A stretch of DNA of 36,071 nt, taken from contig CAZCPB010000008.1 of the NCBI GenBank assembly GCA_964500365.1, positions 1 through 36,071 on the forward strand, given 5' to 3'. The stretch comes from CAZCPB01 sp964500365 (lineage in GTDB: Bacteria > Planctomycetota > Phycisphaerae > Phycisphaerales > UBA1924). A program made the position numbers and the translations under genes. Under the pieces are notes generated by a model. That model made no database searches, had not been told where the DNA came from, and worked only from the letters and a program-made list of their open reading frames with translations. This document shows positions 31,848-36,071 of the stretch, piece by piece (the first letter of the stretch is position 1; each line of letters begins with the position of its first letter).

Positions 31848-34800
31848 TCATGGGCCGGCGACCCATGAAAGGTCCGGGTCGATGAACGCGGCTTGAATCT
31901 GCTCGGACGTGACGAACGCGGCGTCGGCGCCGGTGAGGAACTCGCCGCCGAACCAGCGCATGGTGACAACCTCGTTGGCGCGGACGCACTGTGTTAAGTC
32001 CTGCTTCGGCCCCGCGCGGAAGCGCAGTTGCCCGACCGTCGCGGTGCTGGCGATCAGCGTGGTCGGGATCGGCGTGCCCAGGACCGCCACCGGGCCGCCG
32101 CCCAGGCTCGCGCCCACGTGCAAACTGTTCTGCCCGCTCACGCGCTTGAAACTGATGACCGAGAAGAACTGAGAGTTTGCGACCCAGAGTTGGCGGCCGC
32201 TGCCGAACTCGTGGAACGCTTCCACGTCGGCGATGACCGACTTGATGCGGAAAGCGCGGATGGGCGTGCCTTGGACGTCGCTCGCGCACACGGCCTGAAA
32301 CTCAAAAAAGTTGGAGTCGTTGATCCAGAGCGTGTACAGCGGCCAGTAGCGCCGATCGCTTGGCAACGTTGGATGGTCTGGTACGCGCTCCGCGTACTGG
32401 TCCCAGTCACCCTCGGGGAGCATCCCCGCGATTCTGACCGACCACTCGCTGCTCGCCGTGAACCCCAGCACCGGCCCGCCCGCGCCCACGGTGACCGCCA
32501 GCCGCTCGTCCGGCCCGTTCACCGGCACGTTCGTCGTGTGATCGATCGGGTACGGCATCGACCCGAACGACTCCATCGCGCTGTCCACGACGAGGTAGAA
32601 ATCGTTGTCGTCGGGCTGGATGCCACCGCTCCAACTGGAGCGGAGGATCATGCCCAGCGCGTCCGCGGGCGAGGTCGGCGTCAACTGGGTGAAATCGTGA
32701 TACCCCGTCAGCGTCAGCGGCCACCAGCGATCGCCGCACGATACTTCCGTGCGCGCCGCGTCGTTGGGCAGCCGAGGCGACCCATCTGCGCCGAGAACGA
32801 CGTTGGCGTACTGCAGCGAGCCCTGCAAGGTCTTGTTCGGCGTCACGTTTCCGAACGTGTTGTCCAGGACGAGAATGCGATGGCGCCGGACCTGCGGGCC
32901 GACCGCCCACTTGTCGTTGAGGTCGTTCCAGGTCGTCCCCGAGTTCGACGAGACGTGCACGCGCGTGATGTAGTTCGGGCCCCCCAGCGTCGTGTCGTCG
33001 GCGCGGCTGGTCCTCACCCGGTACGCCGTCTTGGCCATCGTGGGGCACGCCGGCAAAGTCTTGCTCTGCCCATCGGAAGTATCGAGGAAGACGCCGGGGA
33101 CCGACGCCGAAGCCAGACCCATCTGATTCAGGGTCGCGCCCTGGCCCCCCGCATCCCCCGCGGCGTTGTAGGTCTCGTGAACCAGATTCTTCCCGCCTGG
33201 GCTCACGATGATGGGCTGGAACTCGCCCGCGTCGGCGTGGATATCGACCCTGNNNNNNNNNNACAACCCCGGCGCGGGCGAGGTCACGCCCGGAGCGTTG
33301 CCCCATTGGGTGTACCACACCTTGCCGAAACACACGGCCGCGCTGGCGACGTTGGATCCGCGCACGGCGGCGACCTGGCGCCACGCGGTCACATCCGGCT
33401 CGGAGGCGCCGGGGTGGTACAGCACGCGGGCCATGAGGTCGCCCAGGCCGGGGTCGGAGGTGTCGTAGATGACGGCGACGATCGGCCCGCCGGATTCGGG
33501 CCGGACCTCGTTGATCGTCGCGCTCAGGTAGTACGGGCGATTGAGGAAGCCCGACGAGCGCGAGCCGAAGCCGGTCTGAGCGCCGTAGGCATTCTGGAAT
33601 TTCGCCTGCCCTTGGCCCGGGCGGGGCAGGATGCACTGGGCGCACCACTGCGACTGCACGTCGTCGCCCCATATCAGGTAGGGCTTGTGGTACGTGACGC
33701 CCCCGTCGCCCGGCTCGGTCGCGTAGAAGCCCGCGACGCCGACGGGCTGCATTGAGCGCGTGCCCCGGTCGGCGCGGGCGGTGGAGGTGCTGCGCCGGCC
33801 GTGGAAGTTGTCGGCGTCGGTTTCTAAGGTCCAGCCGTTCAGGAAGTTGCCGTCGGTGTTATTCCAGATGAAGCGCGCGAGGCGGCTGTTGGGCTGGCCG
33901 TCCCCCATCGACACGATTAACTGCACCCTGGGCTCGTCGTCGTTGGTTGCCTCGTACTCGAGGATGTAGGCGGAGTGCGCGTGACAACCGACGTTGGGAA
34001 GAACCGGCGGCACGGGCGGAGGGCCCGGGTCGCCGGGATCGACCGTGCCGCGGGGCAGGTCGAATACCCTGAACCTCGGCGTCGTGCCGGCGGGCACGTC
34101 GATCTGCCAGTCGTTGGAGGACGCGCTGGGGCGCTTCATGCGGGCGATGTAGATGCGTCCGCCGTCGGGCATGACCTCGGGCGGCGGGTTCTGCCCGCTC
34201 GGCTGGGAACGGTAGTCGGTGCAGGCGAGCCAAAACTCGGTGGGGTTCGCGGTGCGTTGCTCATGGACGGGGCACGCCTTGAGGCACCACAACCAGCCGC
34301 GGTTCCAGTTGATCTGCCTGGGATTGTCGGCAAGGTCGTCCCACAGAAGATGCCATCCGGTAGATGCGCCTTCGTCGCGGTTGATGGCAAAGCCCCAGCC
34401 GCCGTACGTCCACTTGTCGGTTTGCCCGCCCGCGGTATCCGGGATCAGGACCGGTCCCGCAAGAACGATGGCGCCGTGGAAGACGATCGCGCTGCGTGGA
34501 TGGAACTTGCGTTGGGCGGGGTCGTATTCGGGCAGGTCTAGACATGGAGGCCGACTATCAAACGAGTTCACCGCGGACGTGCCGATGAACGGGTTGTTCA
34601 GGTTCGTAGAAACCATGGTGAACGGGTCGTCGTCGGTGATGACGTGGAGTTTGCTCGCGCCGTCGGGCTCGAGGTACACCATCATCTCGCCGTTGCCGTC
34701 GGCGGTCGGGCCGGAGGCCATGAGGTAACTGACGGCGTCGGCGTAAACAGGCGACGCGGGCGCGGGCACGGACGTCAATCGCTGCTGCGAGACGTCGAAG

Positions 34801-34964
34801 CGGGCTTTGTGCACCTCGGTCGTCCCGCTGGTGGGGTCACACTTGACGCCGGTGGGGTCGATCGTGGTCTGAGCGCGCGTGAAAGTGATCGTCAAGCCGT
34901 CGGAAGCGTCCACGTCCCCGCGCTGGAACCGGAACTTCAACGAATCGGGCATCTGCCTCGCCAT
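31848..34964 (-). CDS. Large unrecognised protein with an Asp-box-like motif, crossed by an assembly gap
   Basis: About 1,038 residues from ATG 34964, with GAGGTG just before it. The ten-N gap at 33253-33262 falls in the middle, so the true length there is unknown although the frame is open on both sides. The protein is beta-rich, Trp- and Asp-rich, with no signal peptide or membrane span. SSNSGTTWNDL at about residue 670 resembles the SxDxGxTW Asp-box of sialidase-like propellers. Other segments are FLNGWTLETDADNFHG and KPYLIWGDDVQSQWCAQC. I do not recognise a family. A propeller-type enzyme or a structural protein is possible. It is followed after 22 bases by the DUF7453-like gene on the same strand. 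Confidence 0.6.
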   Translation of the reverse strand: MARQMPDSLKFRFQRGDVDASDGLTITFTRAQTTIDPTGVKCDPTSGTTEVHKARFDVSQQRLTSVPAPASPVYADAVSYLMASGPTADGNGEMMVYLEPDGASKLHVITDDDPFTMVSTNLNNPFIGTSAVNSFDSRPPCLDLPEYDPAQRKFHPRSAIVFHGAIVLAGPVLIPDTAGGQTDKWTYGGWGFAINRDEGASTGWHLLWDDLADNPRQINWNRGWLWCLKACPVHEQRTANPTEFWLACTDYRSQPSGQNPPPEVMPDGGRIYIARMKRPSASSNDWQIDVPAGTTPRFRVFDLPRGTVDPGDPGPPPVPPVLPNVGCHAHSAYILEYEATNDDEPRVQLIVSMGDGQPNSRLARFIWNNTDGNFLNGWTLETDADNFHGRRSTSTARADRGTRSMQPVGVAGFYATEPGDGGVTYHKPYLIWGDDVQSQWCAQCILPRPGQGQAKFQNAYGAQTGFGSRSSGFLNRPYYLSATINEVRPESGGPIVAVIYDTSDPGLGDLMARVLYHPGASEPDVTAWRQVAAVRGSNVASAAVCFGKVWYTQWGNAPGVTSPAPGLXXXXRVDIHADAGEFQPIIVSPGGKNLVHETYNAAGDAGGQGATLNQMGLASASVPGVFLDTSDGQSKTLPACPTMAKTAYRVRTSRADDTTLGGPNYITRVHVSSNSGTTWNDLNDKWAVGPQVRRHRILVLDNTFGNVTPNKTLQGSLQYANVVLGADGSPRLPNDAARTEVSCGDRWWPLTLTGYHDFTQLTPTSPADALGMILRSSWSGGIQPDDNDFYLVVDSAMESFGSMPYPIDHTTNVPVNGPDERLAVTVGAGGPVLGFTASSEWSVRIAGMLPEGDWDQYAERVPDHPTLPSDRRYWPLYTLWINDSNFFEFQAVCASDVQGTPIRAFRIKSVIADVEAFHEFGSGRQLWVANSQFFSVISFKRVSGQNSLHVGASLGGGPVAVLGTPIPTTLIASTATVGQLRFRAGPKQDLTQCVRANEVVTMRWFGGEFLTGADAAFVTSEQIQAAFIDPDLSWVAGP
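33253..33262. other. Assembly gap (10 N)
   Basis: Ten Ns, a standard scaffold-gap length, interrupt the large minus-strand gene. The sequence is not contiguous here and the real distance is unknown. Confidence 0.98.
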
Positions 34965-35160
34965 CCCCACCTCAGTACCCGGCCCCCCCCTAACTGGAGG
35001 GACGTTCCCGCGATGAGAAGGGCCATGACGACGCTCCAGCCCCGTATGATCCACCCCCCTTTCCCCGCGCGGCACCGGCGAGCGGCCGCTCTGAAAGAAA
35101 TACACCAGGTTTTGGGGAGAGGTCCGAAAAACCGATCGAGAACACAAAATGATTGCGGCA

Positions 35161-35212
35161 TGTCCGCGAAATTGCGCATAGCCGCGGACACGCCGATCAG
35201 GCCGGCGCCGGC
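35161..35212 (-). terminator. Palindromes downstream of purQ
   Basis: Just past the purQ stop there is a perfect 12-bp palindrome GCCGGCGCCGGC (35201-35212). Next is an 8-bp inverted repeat, TGTCCGCG (35161-35168) with CGCGGACA (35183-35190), around a 14-base loop, followed on the minus strand by a mixed region with CATTTTGTG. The U-run is poor, so this is a weak terminator candidate. The rest of the 251-base gap up to 34965 holds nothing I can support. Confidence 0.4.
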
Positions 35213-35215
35213 GGC

Positions 35216-36040
35216 CTACTTCGCGACCGCCGCGCGGGCCGCTTCCACGGCGTTCCGGAACACGAGCAGCCCCGGCGTGTCGCCGTGGCGCATCGCCGGC
35301 GCCAGGCGCGTCCAGTACGGGTGCCGGTTCCAATCGAGGTAGCGCTCGGGGTGAGGCATGAGCCCGAAGATGCGGCCGGAAGAGTCGCACACTCCCGCGA
35401 TCGCATCGGCCGAGCCGTTGTAGTTGTCGGTGTAGCGCAGGGCGATCTGGCCGTGGGCGGCGAGGTCGCGGAGGATTTCGGGCGAGCGGGCGACGAGGCG
35501 GCCTTCGCCGTGGGCCACGGGCAGTTGCATCGCGTCGCGCCGGTCGGCGGGACGGTCGGCGAGGTACGACTCGAGGCCCCGAGTCCACAGGCACACCGAC
35601 GCCGCGACGGGCTCGATGCCCACCCAGCGATCCACGAAGCGGGCGCCGATGTTGTCGCTGAGCGAGAGCGTCTGCTCCGGCGGGCGGTCCGCCGGCCAGG
35701 CTTCGCCCGCGCCCGGGCCGGGGAGGAGGCCGACCTGCACGAGGACCTGGAAGCCGTTGCAGACGCCGATCATGAGCACGCCGCGCTCCGCCGCGGCACG
35801 GAGGGCGGGGTAGAGACGCTCGCGGAGTTTCATGGCGAGGATGCGTCCGGAGGCGATGTCGTCGCCGTAGGAGAAGCCGCCGGGGAAGCCGACGAGGTCG
35901 AAGTCTTCGAGGCGCTGCGGCTCGGCGATGAGGCGGTCCACGTGGACGAGCTCGGGCTCGGCCCCGGCAAGGGTGAAGGCGCGGACCATCTCGCCGTCGC
36001 AGTTGGTTCCCGCGGTTCGGAGGACGAGGGCGCGGGGCAT
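35216..36040 (-). CDS. purQ: Phosphoribosylformylglycinamidine synthase subunit PurQ
   Basis: 274 residues. A class I glutamine amidotransferase: RTAGTNCDGEMVRAF at the N-terminus, FPGGFSYGDDIASG, nucleophile Cys94 in GVCNGFQVL, and His230/Glu232 in GLMPHPERYLDW. It supplies ammonia from glutamine to PurL in purine synthesis (FGAR to FGAM). It is longer than the roughly 225-residue Bacillus PurQ; extra residues lie around 105-165 (GPGAGEAWPADRPPEQ and WTRGLESYLADRPADRR). NYNGSADAIAGV is typical of the subunit. No purL or purS is within the window; they could lie beyond the right edge. Upstream sequence is too short to show a promoter. Confidence 0.95.
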   Translation of the reverse strand: MPRALVLRTAGTNCDGEMVRAFTLAGAEPELVHVDRLIAEPQRLEDFDLVGFPGGFSYGDDIASGRILAMKLRERLYPALRAAAERGVLMIGVCNGFQVLVQVGLLPGPGAGEAWPADRPPEQTLSLSDNIGARFVDRWVGIEPVAASVCLWTRGLESYLADRPADRRDAMQLPVAHGEGRLVARSPEILRDLAAHGQIALRYTDNYNGSADAIAGVCDSSGRIFGLMPHPERYLDWNRHPYWTRLAPAMRHGDTPGLLVFRNAVEAARAAVAK

Positions 36041-36071
36041 GAGGGGAGGGTAGTGGAGGTGGGGAGGGGAG

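Noticed and set aside
34937..35191. 84-residue minus-strand frame with a hydrophobic stretch
   Set aside because: It overlaps the start of the large protein and has poor codon bias and no ribosome-binding site.
1..36071. CRISPR array, IS element, prophage or rRNA
   Set aside because: No regularly spaced repeats, transposase, integrase or phage genes, or rRNA-like conserved stretches were seen anywhere in the window.

Overview
This window looks like chromosomal DNA from a member of the Planctomycetota, probably a Phycisphaerae-type bacterium. The signs are: very high G+C with G/C-rich third positions; secreted proteins ending in a Pro-Gly / short hydrophobic stretch / Arg cluster (a PEP-CTERM-like tail); a dockerin-like Ca-binding repeat ending in Cys; a single-transmembrane prepilin-type protein ending in the planctomycete-style RGGLKGVDFGGG; and a palindromic element whose translation reads NPERQRR, which I recall as common in planctomycete genomes. 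The phylum call is inference from family knowledge. No search was run. Ten Ns at 33253-33262 mark a scaffold gap, and both window ends cut into unseen sequence.

Layout. 1-2767 (-): C-terminally cut secreted GH57-like hydrolase with a starch-binding-type module. 3094-4740 (-): membrane glycosyltransferase of the ArnT/PMT type. 4767-7792 (+): marR - yceI - membrane protein - pirin, a probable stress/redox cluster driven by a promoter with a MarR-like operator. 7952-10315 (+): YyaL/DUF255 thioredoxin-fold protein fused to a DsbD-alpha-like domain. 10343-12538 (-): M24 peptidase preceded by a LysR regulator that carries an in-frame palindromic element. 12624-16788 (+): ychF, mnmA and an NPPF methyltransferase. 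16944-18830 (+): HAF-repeat surface protein and a PilZ-DnaJ fusion. 18844-19488 (-): dockerin-like exported protein. 19787-20572 (+): sulfotransferase. 20545-22893 (-): DNA-methylase-like protein, a small Cys-rich protein broken by an in-frame stop, lexA, and an unrecognised protein upstream of lexA. 23239-24465 (-): dprA. 24595-27304 (+): pseudopilin-like protein and M32 carboxypeptidase. 27336-36040 (-): ruvX, mannose-1-phosphate guanylyltransferase, zinc-ribbon membrane protein, DUF7453-like exported protein, a large gapped protein and purQ.

Most genes are ordinary housekeeping or cell-envelope functions, and no phage, IS element, CRISPR array, tRNA or rRNA was found. The points most worth a second look are the 92-bp palindromic element inserted in frame in the LysR gene, the in-frame TAA in the small gene downstream of lexA, the PilZ-J-domain fusion, the MarR operator/promoter with an apparently leaderless start, and the two tandem hairpins ahead of the sulfotransferase.
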